This document shows, in pieces, positions 36,709 to 46,679 of a DNA stretch of 64,000 nt. Positions within the stretch are counted from its first letter, which is position 1. The number at the start of each line of letters is the position of its first letter. The notes below the pieces were generated by a model. The model did no database searches, had not been told where the DNA came from, and saw only the letters and a program-made list of their open reading frames with translations. The translations under genes were made by a program, and so were the position numbers. This DNA comes from RFPI01 sp964398195 (GTDB taxonomy: Bacteria; Pseudomonadota; Gammaproteobacteria; Burkholderiales; Methylophilaceae). Location: NCBI GenBank assembly GCA_964398195.1, contig CAYNLW010000003.1, positions 11,243 to 75,242 on the forward strand. Reading direction: 5' to 3'.

Positions 36709-37911
36709 TTAAAGTTTAATTCCAGATAAATTGGCCACGGTATTGATATCTTTATCACCGCGACCAGACAGATTGACTAACAGAATTTCAGAAGGCTTCA
36801 TGGTTTTTGCCAGCTTCTCGGCATATGCCAAGGCGTGGCTGGATTCTAGCGCAGGAATAATACCTTCGGTCACGCATAATTGATGGAAAGCTTGCATCGC
36901 TTCGTCATCGGTCACCGCCACATATTCAGCGAGTTGGCTATCCTTCAACCAAGCATGTTCTGGGCCTACACCGGGATAATCTAAGCCAGCAGAAATAGAG
37001 TGGGTTTCGATAATTTGCCCATCAGCGTCTTGCATCAAATAAGTACGATTGCCGTGCAATACGCCTATCGCGCTATTGCTGGTCAGTGGCGCTGCGTGCA
37101 TACCTGATTCTATGCCGTGACCGGCCGCTTCCACGCCTATCAATCTGACATTAGGCACATCGATATAAGGATAGAAAATGCCCATGGCATTAGAACCGCC
37201 GCCTACACAAGCGATTACGGCATCTGGCTGGCGACCAACGATTTCTTGCATTTGAATTTTCGCTTCCACGCCTATCACCGCTTGGAAATCACGCACCATC
37301 ATAGGATAGGGATGCGGGCCTGCCACTGTGCCGATAATATAAAAAGTGTTTTCGATATTGGTCACCCAATCGCGCATGGCTTCATTAAGCGCGTCTTTCA
37401 GGGTTTTAGAGCCGCTTTCCACAGGCACCACAGTGGCGCCCAATAGCTTCATACGATAGACATTAGGCGCTTGCCGTTTAACGTCTTCCGAGCCCATATA
37501 CACCACGCACTCTAAGCCCATACGCGCCGCGATGGTGGCGGTAGCTACGCCATGCTGGCCAGCGCCGGTTTCTGCGATGACTCTAGGTTTGCCCATGCGT
37601 TTGGCTAATAGCGCTTGACCCACAGTGTTATTCACTTTGTGCGCGCCGGTATGGTTTAAGTCTTCGCGTTTCAGATAGATTTGTGCCCCGCCCACGCGGT
37701 CTGACCAACGCTTAGCGTGATAAATCGGGCTTGGTCTGCCGACAAAATGTTTTAAGTCATGGGCAAATTCCGCTAAAAACTCAGCGTCAAAGCGATATTT
37801 TTCATACATCACGCGCAGTTCTTCTAGCGCTTCGACCAAAGTCTCTGCGACGAAAATACCGCCAAAAGGCCCGAAATGACCACGATCATCCGGCATATCA
37901 TAGGGTTGCAT
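36709..37911 (-). CDS. trpB: Tryptophan synthase beta chain
   Basis: TrpB condenses indole and serine. The PLP Lys is in NHTGAHKVNNTVGQ, the phosphate loop is CVGGGSNAMG, and the N-terminus is DMPDDRGHFGPFGG. AAGGAG lies 7 nt before the ATG at 37911, which overlaps the trpF end by 14 bp; the far upstream in-frame start is therefore rejected. Length 400 aa. Confidence 0.97.
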   Translation of the reverse strand: MQPYDMPDDRGHFGPFGGIFVAETLVEALEELRVMYEKYRFDAEFLAEFAHDLKHFVGRPSPIYHAKRWSDRVGGAQIYLKREDLNHTGAHKVNNTVGQALLAKRMGKPRVIAETGAGQHGVATATIAARMGLECVVYMGSEDVKRQAPNVYRMKLLGATVVPVESGSKTLKDALNEAMRDWVTNIENTFYIIGTVAGPHPYPMMVRDFQAVIGVEAKIQMQEIVGRQPDAVIACVGGGSNAMGIFYPYIDVPNVRLIGVEAAGHGIESGMHAAPLTSNSAIGVLHGNRTYLMQDADGQIIETHSISAGLDYPGVGPEHAWLKDSQLAEYVAVTDDEAMQAFHQLCVTEGIIPALESSHALAYAEKLAKTMKPSEILLVNLSGRGDKDINTVANLSGIKL

Positions 37912-38521
37912 TGCTAACTCCTTGCATAAAAGCAGCCATTTTGTGTTTGCATTTGATTCCTTTGCTCTGCTCAACCCCGCCACTGACGTCCACCGCATAA
38001 GGTTTAACGCTATGGATAGCTAGGCGGATATTATCGGCATCTAGCCCGCCAGCCAAAATAATCGGCTTGGCTAAATCGCTAGGAATCAAATCCCAATCGA
38101 ATTTCTGTCCAGTTCCACCCGGCACACCCTCAACATAAGCATCTAGCAATAGCGCGCGGGCAGATTGAAACTGATTTACATATTGTAACAAATTTGCCCC
38201 GTCATGAACGCGAATTGCCTTGATATAGGGCAAATTAAACTGTTGGCAAAATTCAGCCGTTTCATTGCCATGAAACTGCAATAGTTGTAACGGCACTTGT
38301 GTAATCACTTCACGCACTTGCTCAGCAGTGGCATCGACAAATAAACCCACGCAAGTGACAAAAGCCGGCACCGCTTGGGCGATTTGGCTGGCTTGGGCGA
38401 TGCTGACATGGCGCGGGCTGGCGGCATAAAACACCAAACCCAAAGCGTCTGCACCAGCGGCGACCGCGTTAAGTGCATCGTTGACATTGGTGATACCACA
38501 GATTTTGACTCGAGTTCGCAA
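37898..38521 (-). CDS. trpF: Phosphoribosylanthranilate isomerase
   Basis: TrpF is a TIM-barrel enzyme of tryptophan synthesis. The catalytic Cys is in VKICGITN and the Asp in LLLDAYVEGVPGGTG; the C-terminal phosphate site is AVDVSGGVEQSKGIK. 207 aa. trpF-trpB-trpA form the tail of the pathway; trpE, trpG, trpD and trpC are not in the window. Confidence 0.96.
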   Translation of the reverse strand: MRTRVKICGITNVNDALNAVAAGADALGLVFYAASPRHVSIAQASQIAQAVPAFVTCVGLFVDATAEQVREVITQVPLQLLQFHGNETAEFCQQFNLPYIKAIRVHDGANLLQYVNQFQSARALLLDAYVEGVPGGTGQKFDWDLIPSDLAKPIILAGGLDADNIRLAIHSVKPYAVDVSGGVEQSKGIKCKHKMAAFMQGVSNATL

Positions 38522-38570
38522 GGCTGCTCGCAGGGCTAGGGCTGAAGAAAGACGCTTATTTTAATGAATT

Positions 38571-39356
38571 TCAAGCGATTAGTAACGCGATATTCGTCAA
38601 ACTAGCCGGCAACTGCCACTGCTCGGCATAGCTGACACCGGTCAGATATAAGCCATCTCCGCTAAAGGTGGGCGGCGCTAAACGGCGGTCTTTTTGCTGC
38701 AATAAATCGGCTATCGCGCTAGGCGCTAATCGTCCGTTACCGACATACACCAAAGCGCCCACCATATTGCGCACTTGGTGATGCAAAAATCCGCTGGCGC
38801 TAAAGCTAAATAAAAAATAATCGCCAAAGCGCTGCAAATCAGCTTTTAACATGGTCTTGACCGGGCTAGGCGCTTGGCATTCAGAAGCGCGAAACGCGCT
38901 AAAGTCATGCTGGCCGATGAAATACTGTATGCCTTGCTGCATGGCGGCAAAGTCTAATGGCAAGTGATACCAACTGACTTTATGTGAGCGCACAGCGGAA
39001 GCGACGCGGCGATTGAATAATAAAAATTGATAATGTCTGGCCAGCGCACTATGTCGCGCATGGAATTGCTCTGCCACGGCACGCGCCCACACAATGCGTA
39101 TGCTATCTGGCAAATGGCTATTGCAACCACGCACCCAAGCGTCTAAGGGGCGCTGGCTATGGGTATCAAAATGCGCCACTTGCATCAGTGCGTGCACCCC
39201 GCTATCCGTGCGGCCAGTCGCCGTCACCTGCACAGGGTGTTGGGCGATATGCGATAAAGCCGCCTGCACGTGATCTTGCACGGTATTGCCATTGGGCTGT
39301 GATTGCCAGCCTAGATAAGGCGTGCCGTCGTATTCTATGCCTATGGCGATGCGCAT
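38571..39356 (-). CDS. truA: tRNA pseudouridine(38-40) synthase
   Basis: TruA modifies U38-U40 in the anticodon arm. The catalytic Asp is in ATGRTDSGVHAL, and RNMVGALVYVG is conserved. The ATG at 39356 shares bases with the stop of the upstream gene (TAATG), so translation is coupled. Length 261 aa. fimV-x-truA-trpF order is common in betaproteobacteria. Confidence 0.95.
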   Translation of the reverse strand: MRIAIGIEYDGTPYLGWQSQPNGNTVQDHVQAALSHIAQHPVQVTATGRTDSGVHALMQVAHFDTHSQRPLDAWVRGCNSHLPDSIRIVWARAVAEQFHARHSALARHYQFLLFNRRVASAVRSHKVSWYHLPLDFAAMQQGIQYFIGQHDFSAFRASECQAPSPVKTMLKADLQRFGDYFLFSFSASGFLHHQVRNMVGALVYVGNGRLAPSAIADLLQQKDRRLAPPTFSGDGLYLTGVSYAEQWQLPASLTNIALLIA

Positions 39357-40006
39357 TATTTCACCCACAGCAACAATAAGCTGCTTAACATCAAAGCAAT
39401 AATCACATAATCCAAGCCTGTCAAACTGGGCAAGGCGATTTTGATCGCCGCCTGTGTTGTTGGCGCGCGTGGCGCTTGTTGGCTATGCAGAAACTGATCT
39501 AATAGATTGGCTTTTAGCTTGGCTTTGCCGGTCTTGCCAGCCCTAAGCCCTGCTGCTTGGTGCTGCTCAATATAGTCTATGGTCAGCCATAGTCGTGTCG
39601 CCAATCGCTCTGGCGATAAGCCGAATAAACGCAGTGGTTGGCTGATACAGTAAAATGCGCTTAGCAATTGCTTGCGACTAAGGGCGCTGGTCATCAGCGC
39701 GATAAGTAATAACATCAGGCTTAAGCGCGCTATCTGCAAGCCACCTTGATACAGTCCTTGATAGGTAATATGCAACTGCGCCGGCAAACTCAGCATAATT
39801 TCACCGGGGGTATTAAACGCCATAATCAACACGATACTGACCCACACCAGCAACATACGCTTAAAAATGCGCCACCAAAATTGCCAGCCGCTGGCATTCA
39901 AACCAAAGGCAATCACGGCGGCATATGCAGCGATGGCGATAGGCGGCAATCTATGCATCAGCACAGCCATCAAGATAATCAGCAGTAGGTAAATAATAGG
40001 ATGCAT
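39356..40006 (-). CDS. EcfT/CbiQ-like membrane protein without ABC partners
   Basis: About five or six hydrophobic segments, a cytoplasmic loop with YCISQPLRLFGLSPERLATRL and a final C-terminal helix resemble the T component of energy-coupling factor transporters. The loop is the place where T components touch the ATPases. No EcfA or S component lies nearby, so the function is unknown. The ATG at 40006 is used; a TTG right after the fimV stop (40030) is possible. It overlaps truA by one base. Confidence 0.65.
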   Translation of the reverse strand: MHPIIYLLLIILMAVLMHRLPPIAIAAYAAVIAFGLNASGWQFWWRIFKRMLLVWVSIVLIMAFNTPGEIMLSLPAQLHITYQGLYQGGLQIARLSLMLLLIALMTSALSRKQLLSAFYCISQPLRLFGLSPERLATRLWLTIDYIEQHQAAGLRAGKTGKAKLKANLLDQFLHSQQAPRAPTTQAAIKIALPSLTGLDYVIIALMLSSLLLLWVK

Positions 40007-40030
40007 AGCGCGCTTCTGTTGGGGCGCCAA

Positions 40031-41767
40031 CTATTCACTAGAGATTTTTTTCAGCAAGCGTTTGGCACGTGCCTGTTGCTTGGCATCACCTTGCTGAATA
40101 ATTTGTTGCAGCAGTTGCTCGGCCTTAGCCAACTCGCCCATATCCATATAACTCGCTACCAAATCAAACTGCGTATCTATGGTCGTGCTGACTTTGGTCG
40201 TGCTGGCTTTGGCTGCGCCAACATTAGCTTGTGCTCGAACACTTTTTTGCTCTTGCGCTTGGTCGGATAAGCTCAGGTCTATGCCTTGTAAAATTTGCGC
40301 AGTTTTTTCTAATACCGCTTGTACATCTAGCGCGGTTTGTAGCGACGGCATATCGCCTTGGCTAACCCTGCTGGCGGGGCTGCTGGCAGGCAGCTCGGCA
40401 TTGCTCGCGCTAGCCGTGCTGGCAGCTTGTTCAGACTGGCTAGTAGTCTGATGACTTTGCGCAGTAGCGGACACTTCTCGCATCTGTTGCGCCACGGCTT
40501 GCAAGCGTTTTTCTGCGCGGCGCTGGCTAAATGCTTGCCCGCCTAGCACCAAGCCCAGCAACAAGGCCAATATCAGCAACAATACCGCCCAAGCGTTTTG
40601 CCCTAGCCATGTATTCAGCTTGTCCCACCAAGGGCGCTGCAATTCTATTTGCGCTAGCGCTTTTTCGCGCATCAATAACAAATTCTGCATCTGTTGGATT
40701 TGCTTTTCTAACTCGGCAGTTTTCTGATTCGCCTCACGGATACTCACTTCGTGCGCTGCCAATTCATCGCGCAAGGCATTGATTTCTTCCTGCACAGTCA
40801 AGCCTTGCACGCGGCTATTGGCGCCAGCAGCATTGGAAAGTTTGACTATATCGCGGGCATTAGCATCGCGGCTATCGGCGGGGGCTGTGTTGGCTGCATT
40901 AGGAGTATGGCCAGTTGAATCTTGCTTAGCCTCGCTAGCAAAGTCAGCTGCCACATCTTGCCCGCTCTTATCTTGCGCATTCTTTTCTTGCGCGCTGCTG
41001 AGTTGTCGATATTCTCTGGATAAGGCGGCTTGCGATTGCAATTGCTGGCGCGCTGTTTCTGCGTCTATCGCCTGCCACTCAGTAGGGCTGGGGATTTGCA
41101 GCACACTGCCTTGTTTAAGCAACTGCATATTGCCTTGGATAAACGCTTGCGGATTGCGTTGCAACACCGCCAGCATAAATTGATTCATATCCGCCTCGGC
41201 GATTCCTAATTGGCGCGCCACATTCATCAGCGTCTCATCGGCCGATACTTGATATTTCTGCGCTGTATCCGTCTGCTCGCCCACTGGCGCATCAGCCTGC
41301 GACTGCGGATCTGCTAAGGGCGCGGAGGCGACGCTAGGTAATTGTGTGGCTGCTGGCGCGTCTAAGATGATGGTAAAAGGCACTAATTGTGGCGCTTGTT
41401 CGGCTTGGCTAATGGCCAATACCAAAGGCAGCGTGGCTTGCGGCATCAGTTGGGGTGATTGCAAGGTTAATAGCGCGTTTTGCGGTGTTTTGCCAGCTTG
41501 CAAGCTGCATTGAATCGCATCGGCAAAACTAGGCTTGCTTAAATTGAAACTAGAAAATTGATCTGGGCTAGCTATCTGACAGCGTAATTGCGACAGCTGC
41601 TCATCAGCTGCCAAGCGCACTTGCATACTGATATGCAGCGCTTGTTGCGTATCGCTACGCGATACGATGGCGCCCAACTGCAGCGCCTGCGCCGACTGCC
41701 CAGCCAAAAAACTGGCTAATCCTAAGATTAGCCAAAAGATTTTTTGAGGGTTGGGCAAAATTTGCAT
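40031..41767 (-). CDS. fimV: FimV/HubP-type LysM polar protein
   Basis: A signal peptide (residues 1-28) and a FimV N-terminal domain (LQLGAIVSRSDTQQALHISM) are followed by a LysM-like domain (about 171-228), an acidic low-complexity linker, a coiled coil (about 325-375), one transmembrane helix (about 392-412) and the C-terminal FimV motif LVASYMDMGELAKAEQLLQQ. FimV organises the cell pole and type IV pilus function in Pseudomonas. At 578 aa it is shorter than the usual 800-1000, with a reduced cytoplasmic part. Confidence 0.9.
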   Translation of the reverse strand: MQILPNPQKIFWLILGLASFLAGQSAQALQLGAIVSRSDTQQALHISMQVRLAADEQLSQLRCQIASPDQFSSFNLSKPSFADAIQCSLQAGKTPQNALLTLQSPQLMPQATLPLVLAISQAEQAPQLVPFTIILDAPAATQLPSVASAPLADPQSQADAPVGEQTDTAQKYQVSADETLMNVARQLGIAEADMNQFMLAVLQRNPQAFIQGNMQLLKQGSVLQIPSPTEWQAIDAETARQQLQSQAALSREYRQLSSAQEKNAQDKSGQDVAADFASEAKQDSTGHTPNAANTAPADSRDANARDIVKLSNAAGANSRVQGLTVQEEINALRDELAAHEVSIREANQKTAELEKQIQQMQNLLLMREKALAQIELQRPWWDKLNTWLGQNAWAVLLLILALLLGLVLGGQAFSQRRAEKRLQAVAQQMREVSATAQSHQTTSQSEQAASTASASNAELPASSPASRVSQGDMPSLQTALDVQAVLEKTAQILQGIDLSLSDQAQEQKSVRAQANVGAAKASTTKVSTTIDTQFDLVASYMDMGELAKAEQLLQQIIQQGDAKQQARAKRLLKKISSE

Positions 41768-41779
41768 ATCTGCCGCGCT

Positions 41780-42898
41780 TTAACGATTAACCAAAATCAT
41801 TAACATACGCCGTAATGGCTCTGCCGCGCCCCATAACAGCTGGTCGCCGACAGTAAAAGCGGATAGATATTCGCCACCCATGCCCATTTTGCGTAAGCGC
41901 CCGACTGGGGTATTCAGTGTGCCGGTCACCGCAGTGGGGGTTAATTGCTGCATGCTGGCCTCGCGGGTATTAGCAACCACCTGCGACCACGCATTGGCTT
42001 GTTGCAACATATCTTGGATTTCATCTAATGGCACATCGCGTTTTAGCTTGATCGTCAACGCCTGTGAATGGCAACGCATGGCGCCTATGCGCACACACAA
42101 GCCGTCAATCACGATGGGGTTGGCTTGGCGACCAAGAATCTTGTTGGTTTCTACGCCACCCTTCCATTCTTCTTTGCTTTGCCCATTGTCTAGATCTTTG
42201 TCTATCCAAGGGATTAAGCTGCCTGCCAATGGCACGCCGAAATGCGCTGTGGCTAAGCCATCGCTACGCAGGGTTTGCGCCACTTGGCGATCGATTTGCA
42301 AAATAGCCGAAGCAGGGTCAGCTAATAAATCGGCCACGCTATGGTGAATTTGCCCCATTTGCTTCAATAGCTCGCGCATATTCTGCGCACCAGCGCCAGA
42401 AGCCGCTTGATACGTCATAGAGCTAGCCCATTGCACCAAATCGGCTTTAAACAAGCCATGCAAAGCCATCAACATCAGCGATACCGTGCAGTTGCCGCCT
42501 ATCCAATTATTGCCACCCTGCGCCAATGATTGCTCTATCACATGCAAATTCACTGGGTCTAGCACGATCACCGCATCATCATTCATACGCAAAGTAGAAG
42601 CCGCATCTATCCAATGGCCTTTCCAGCCTGCGTTGCGCAATTGCGGATAAATCTCGCTGGTATAGTCGCCACCCTGACAAGACAGCAACACATCCATCTT
42701 GGCTAAGGCGCTAATATCTTTGGCGTCTAATAAAGCCGGAGTCTCTTTGCCCACTTCGGGGCCTGCTGCGCCGATTTGTGAAGTGGTAAAGAATTGTGGA
42801 TTGATATGGGCGAAATCATTTTCTTCGCGCATACGCTGCATCAACACCGAGCCCACCATTCCACGCCAGCCGATAAACCCCACATTTAACATCGCCAT
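41780..42898 (-). CDS. asd: Aspartate-semialdehyde dehydrogenase
   Basis: Asd reduces aspartyl phosphate, the branch point to lysine, threonine, methionine and diaminopimelate. NADP binding is GFIGWRGMVGSVLMQRM, the catalytic Cys is in GGNCTVSLML, and the substrate His lies in RIGAMRCHSQALT. Length 372 aa, proteobacterial type. leuB is 42 bp upstream and fimV 12 bp downstream. Confidence 0.97.
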   Translation of the reverse strand: MAMLNVGFIGWRGMVGSVLMQRMREENDFAHINPQFFTTSQIGAAGPEVGKETPALLDAKDISALAKMDVLLSCQGGDYTSEIYPQLRNAGWKGHWIDAASTLRMNDDAVIVLDPVNLHVIEQSLAQGGNNWIGGNCTVSLMLMALHGLFKADLVQWASSMTYQAASGAGAQNMRELLKQMGQIHHSVADLLADPASAILQIDRQVAQTLRSDGLATAHFGVPLAGSLIPWIDKDLDNGQSKEEWKGGVETNKILGRQANPIVIDGLCVRIGAMRCHSQALTIKLKRDVPLDEIQDMLQQANAWSQVVANTREASMQQLTPTAVTGTLNTPVGRLRKMGMGGEYLSAFTVGDQLLWGAAEPLRRMLMILVNR

Positions 42899-42940
42899 TT
42901 TGCTTACCTTAATCTCGTTCTGAAGTATTGTATTGAAAGC

Positions 42941-43999
42941 TTATAAAGCCGCTACCACGGCGTCGCCCATCTCGCTACATTTCACCTTGCGACAACCCTC
43001 GGTATAAATATCTGCCGTGCGATAACCCTGCGCCAAGGCCTGCTTGACTGCGTTTTCTATACGCAGCGCATTTTGCTCATCAGCAAAGGTATAACGCAAC
43101 ATCATGGCAGCAGACAAGATGGTGGCTAAGGGATTGGCGATATCTTGATTAGCGATATCCGGTGCAGAGCCGTGGCTAGGCTCATACATGCCCTTGTTAT
43201 TGGCGTCTAACGAGGCCGACGGCAACATACCGATAGAGCCGGTCAGCATAGAGGCTTCGTCAGACAAAATATCACCAAAAATATTACCGGTAACCATCAC
43301 ATCAAACTGCTTGGGTTGACGAATCAATTGCATGGCCGCGTTATCCACATACATATGGCTAAGCTCCACTTGCGGATATTGTTGCGCCACTTCTATCATC
43401 ACCTGACGCCATAATTCCGTGGTTTCGAGCACATTGGCCTTATCCACCGAACAGACTTTTTTATTGCGCTTCATGGCGATAGAAAACGCGACATGCGCGA
43501 TACGGCGAATTTCTGCTTCGTTGTAACGCATGGTATTGATGCCCTCGCGCTGGCCATCGGCCAAGGTTGAGATGCCGCGTGGTTGGCCGAAATAGATATC
43601 ACCAGTTAATTCGCGCACTATCATAATATCCAAGCCAGAAACGACTTCTGGCTTGAGCGTAGAGGCGCTGGCTAATTCCGGATAGAGCAATGCTGGGCGC
43701 AGATTGGCAAACAGATTAAGCGCTTTGCGTATGCGCAACAAGCCGCGTTCAGGGCGCTGTTCACGTGGCAAATTATCGTATTTCCAATCGCCTACCGCGC
43801 CTAATAACACCGCGTCGGATTGTTGCGCCAAGGCCAGTGTGGCATCAGGCAAAGGGTCGCCCGCGGCTTCATAACCGGCACCGCCTATGGGAGCGTGCTC
43901 AAGCTGCATAGGCAAATTCAGCGCGTTCAGCACTTTGACTGCCTGTGCAACGATTTCTGGGCCTATGCCATCACCGGGTAATACTGCAATTTTCATCAT
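42941..43999 (-). CDS. leuB: 3-isopropylmalate dehydrogenase
   Basis: LeuB oxidatively decarboxylates 3-isopropylmalate. ITVLPGDGIG-like start (VLPGDGIGPEIV), RELTGDIYFGQPRG, the metal Asp in GDILSDEASMLTGSIGMLPS, and the NAD signature EPSHGSAPDIANQ are present. Length 352 aa; the second Met (43996) is equally possible. Part of leuC-leuD-leuB. Confidence 0.97.
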   Translation of the reverse strand: MMKIAVLPGDGIGPEIVAQAVKVLNALNLPMQLEHAPIGGAGYEAAGDPLPDATLALAQQSDAVLLGAVGDWKYDNLPREQRPERGLLRIRKALNLFANLRPALLYPELASASTLKPEVVSGLDIMIVRELTGDIYFGQPRGISTLADGQREGINTMRYNEAEIRRIAHVAFSIAMKRNKKVCSVDKANVLETTELWRQVMIEVAQQYPQVELSHMYVDNAAMQLIRQPKQFDVMVTGNIFGDILSDEASMLTGSIGMLPSASLDANNKGMYEPSHGSAPDIANQDIANPLATILSAAMMLRYTFADEQNALRIENAVKQALAQGYRTADIYTEGCRKVKCSEMGDAVVAAL

Positions 44000-44019
44000 G
44001 CGAATTCCTGCTTAAACAA

Positions 44020-44658
44020 TTAATTAAACAGCCAAGGCTGGGCTAAACGATGTTTTTCTTCAAAGGCGCGTATCTTGTCTTGCTGCTGCATAGTCAGGCC
44101 GATATCGTCCAGACCATTTAACAAACAATGCTTGCGGAAGGCATCGACATGAAAGCTAAATACCGTGCCAGTGGGGGTGCTGACTGTTTGCGCGGCTAAA
44201 TCCACAGTCAGTTGATAGCCTTCATGCGCTTGCACTTCAGCGAATAATTGACTGACTTGCGACTCGCTTAACACGATAGGCAACATGCCATTTTTAAAGC
44301 AATTATTAAAGAAAATATCGGCAAAACTAGGCGCGATAATCACTTTAAAGCCATAGTCTTGCAGCGCCCAAGGGGCGTGCTCACGGCTAGAGCCACAACC
44401 AAAGTTTTCACGCGCTAATAAAATACTGGCGCCTTGGTAACGCGGCAAATTCAGCACAAACTCAGGGTTGATAGCGCGTTGGCTATTGTCCATGCCGGGC
44501 TCGCCGTGGTCTAAATAACGCCATTCGTCAAACGCATTGGGGCCGAAACCGCTACGCTTAATCGACTTTAAAAATTGCTTGGGGATAATCGCATCGGTAT
44601 CGACATTGGCGCGATCTAAAGGCACTGCCAAGCCGCTAAAAGTGGTAAACGCTTGCAT
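44020..44658 (-). CDS. leuD: 3-isopropylmalate dehydratase small subunit
   Basis: LeuD pairs with LeuC to isomerise isopropylmalate. PLDRANVDTDAIIPKQFLK and FGCGSSREHAPWAL are diagnostic. The ATG at 44658 follows AGGA by 8 nt and lies 10 bp after the leuC stop; the longer in-frame start overlapping leuC is rejected. 212 aa. Confidence 0.97.
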   Translation of the reverse strand: MQAFTTFSGLAVPLDRANVDTDAIIPKQFLKSIKRSGFGPNAFDEWRYLDHGEPGMDNSQRAINPEFVLNLPRYQGASILLARENFGCGSSREHAPWALQDYGFKVIIAPSFADIFFNNCFKNGMLPIVLSESQVSQLFAEVQAHEGYQLTVDLAAQTVSTPTGTVFSFHVDAFRKHCLLNGLDDIGLTMQQQDKIRAFEEKHRLAQPWLFN

Positions 44659-44668
44659 TTGCTTATTC

Positions 44669-46081
44669 CTAAAAACTTCTGATATCGACAAAGTGCCCAG
44701 CGATGGCGGCTGCCGCGGCCATGGCGGGACTGACTAAATGGGTTCTGCCGCCCTGCCCTTGGCGACCCTCAAAATTACGATTAGAGGTAGAAGCGCAACG
44801 CTCGCCCGGTTCCAAGCGGTCTGCATTCATGGCTAAACACATAGAACAACCAGGTTGGCGCCATTCAAAACCGGCTTGCATAAAAATCTCGTGCAGCCCT
44901 TCTGCCTCGGCTTGCGCTTTTACCAAGCCAGAACCGGGGACGACTAGCGCGAGCTTGATATTGCTAGCGACTTTTTTGCCTTTTGCCACTTGTGCAGCCG
45001 CACGCAAATCTTCAATTCTAGAGTTGGTACAAGAGCCGATAAAAATTTTGTCTAAGCGAATTTGTTGTATCGGGGTATCCGCTTGTAAATCCATATATTG
45101 CAAAGCGCGCTGCATACCGGCACGTTTGGTCGCGTCAGCTTCCAAAGCGGGATTAGGCACTTTATCGGAAACCGCGACCACCATCTCAGGCGAAGTCCCC
45201 CAAGTCACTTGCGGGGCAATCTCAGCGGCATTTAATTGCACTACAGCATCAAATTGCGCGCCTGGGTCGCTGACTAAGGTGCGCCAATAAGCCACCGCCT
45301 GATCCCACAATGCGCCCTTGGGGGCATACGGTTTATCGCGCAGATAATCGATGGTGGTTTGATCTACCGCCACCATGCCAGCCCGCGCACCTGCCTCTAT
45401 GGCCATATTACACAGCGTCATACGACCTTCCATGCTAAGCGCTTGAATAGCGCTGCCAGCAAACTCGATGGCATAACCCGTGCCACCAGCGGTGCCGATT
45501 TTGCCTATGATGGCCAGCGCCACGTCTTTGGCTGTGACCTGTGGCGCCAATGCGCCATCAACGCGGATTAACATGGATTTGGATTTGTTTTGTAGCAAAC
45601 ATTGGGTGGCTAATACATGTTCCACTTCGGAAGTGCCTATGCCATGCGCTAGCGCACCAAATGCGCCGTGCGTGCTGGTATGCGAATCGCCGCACACCAC
45701 CGTCATACCGGGCAAGGTGGCGCCTTGTTCAGGGCCGACCACATGCACTATGCCTTGGCGCTGATCCATAAAGGGGAAGTAGGCTTTGGCGCCAAACTCT
45801 TTGATATTGGCGTCCAGCGTCATAATTTGCGTTTTAGAAACTTGGTCAGCGATGCCTTCCAAGCCCTTTTCCCAACCTGTGGTCGGGGTGTTGTGGTCAG
45901 CGGTGGCCACCACGCTATCTACCCGCCAAGGCTTACGACCAGCCAAACGCAGACCTTCAAAGGCTTGCGGGCTGGTGACTTCATGCACTAAATGGCGGTC
46001 GATATAAATCAACGCAGCGCCATTCTCTTGATGCACGATATGGGAATCAAATAATTTGTCGTATAAAGTGTTTGCTGCCAT
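44669..46081 (-). CDS. leuC: 3-isopropylmalate dehydratase large subunit
   Basis: LeuC carries the [4Fe-4S] cluster of isopropylmalate isomerase. The Cys ligands lie in IGSCTNSRIEDL and PGCSMCLAMNAD. VVCGDSHTSTHGAFGALA is a conserved aconitase motif. Length 470 aa. It begins the leuCDB group; yajQ lies 94 bp upstream and no leader peptide was found in that gap. Confidence 0.97.
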   Translation of the reverse strand: MAANTLYDKLFDSHIVHQENGAALIYIDRHLVHEVTSPQAFEGLRLAGRKPWRVDSVVATADHNTPTTGWEKGLEGIADQVSKTQIMTLDANIKEFGAKAYFPFMDQRQGIVHVVGPEQGATLPGMTVVCGDSHTSTHGAFGALAHGIGTSEVEHVLATQCLLQNKSKSMLIRVDGALAPQVTAKDVALAIIGKIGTAGGTGYAIEFAGSAIQALSMEGRMTLCNMAIEAGARAGMVAVDQTTIDYLRDKPYAPKGALWDQAVAYWRTLVSDPGAQFDAVVQLNAAEIAPQVTWGTSPEMVVAVSDKVPNPALEADATKRAGMQRALQYMDLQADTPIQQIRLDKIFIGSCTNSRIEDLRAAAQVAKGKKVASNIKLALVVPGSGLVKAQAEAEGLHEIFMQAGFEWRQPGCSMCLAMNADRLEPGERCASTSNRNFEGRQGQGGRTHLVSPAMAAAAAIAGHFVDIRSF

Positions 46082-46175
46082 GACCTATTCCAAAATTTTG
46101 TCTAAATGCTACCCGCTAGTTTTGTCTTACCGCGCCAGTTTTACAACGCCTGTTTTGCCCACTTGATGCGACTGA

Positions 46176-46670
46176 TTAATCTCTAAAATTGCCGTACTGT
46201 AAGGGAAAGTCGGTAATCGACTTTCTCGCCAAAGCGATGGTGTCTTGCAACATATCACGCTTAGCGCCACTGACACGCACTGTATCGCCTTGAATACTGG
46301 CTTGCACTTTTAAGCCGCTATCTTTAATCAGCTTGACCAGTTTTTTGGCCAATTCGCTGTCGATACCAGCGCGTATTTTTAATTCTTGTTTGACCTTGTT
46401 GCCAGAGATTTTTTGCACCGCTTGATGGTCCAAACGCTTGGCGCTATCGGCTTCTTTTTTCTCCATCGCCGGCAATAAAATGGCTTTCACTTGGTCCAGC
46501 TGAAAATCAGAATCACCAAACAAGGTGATGACTTTATCTTTTTCGTTTAACTCCACTGCAGCACTAGTGCCTTTGAAATCATAACGGGTGGCAATTTGGC
46601 GCGCGCAAACATCGACCGCATTTTTTAATGCCACCATATCTACTTCAGAACTAATATCAAATGAGGGCAT
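46176..46670 (-). CDS. yajQ: YajQ-family nucleotide-binding protein
   Basis: The 164-aa protein has MPSFDISSEVDMVALKNAVD at the start and TRYDFKGTSA, the YajQ signature. Family members bind nucleotides or RNA, and some bind cyclic di-GMP; the exact role here is unknown. It is 9 bp after ppnP. Confidence 0.93.
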   Translation of the reverse strand: MPSFDISSEVDMVALKNAVDVCARQIATRYDFKGTSAAVELNEKDKVITLFGDSDFQLDQVKAILLPAMEKKEADSAKRLDHQAVQKISGNKVKQELKIRAGIDSELAKKLVKLIKDSGLKVQASIQGDTVRVSGAKRDMLQDTIALARKSITDFPLQYGNFRD

Positions 46671-46679
46671 GACACGCTC

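Noticed and set aside
40779..41183. 134-codon Cys/Ser-rich frame opposite fimV
   Set aside because: Arises from the Ala/Gln-rich FimV linker read backwards.
44703..45290. 195-codon frame opposite leuC
   Set aside because: Shadow of leuC with no recognisable motif.
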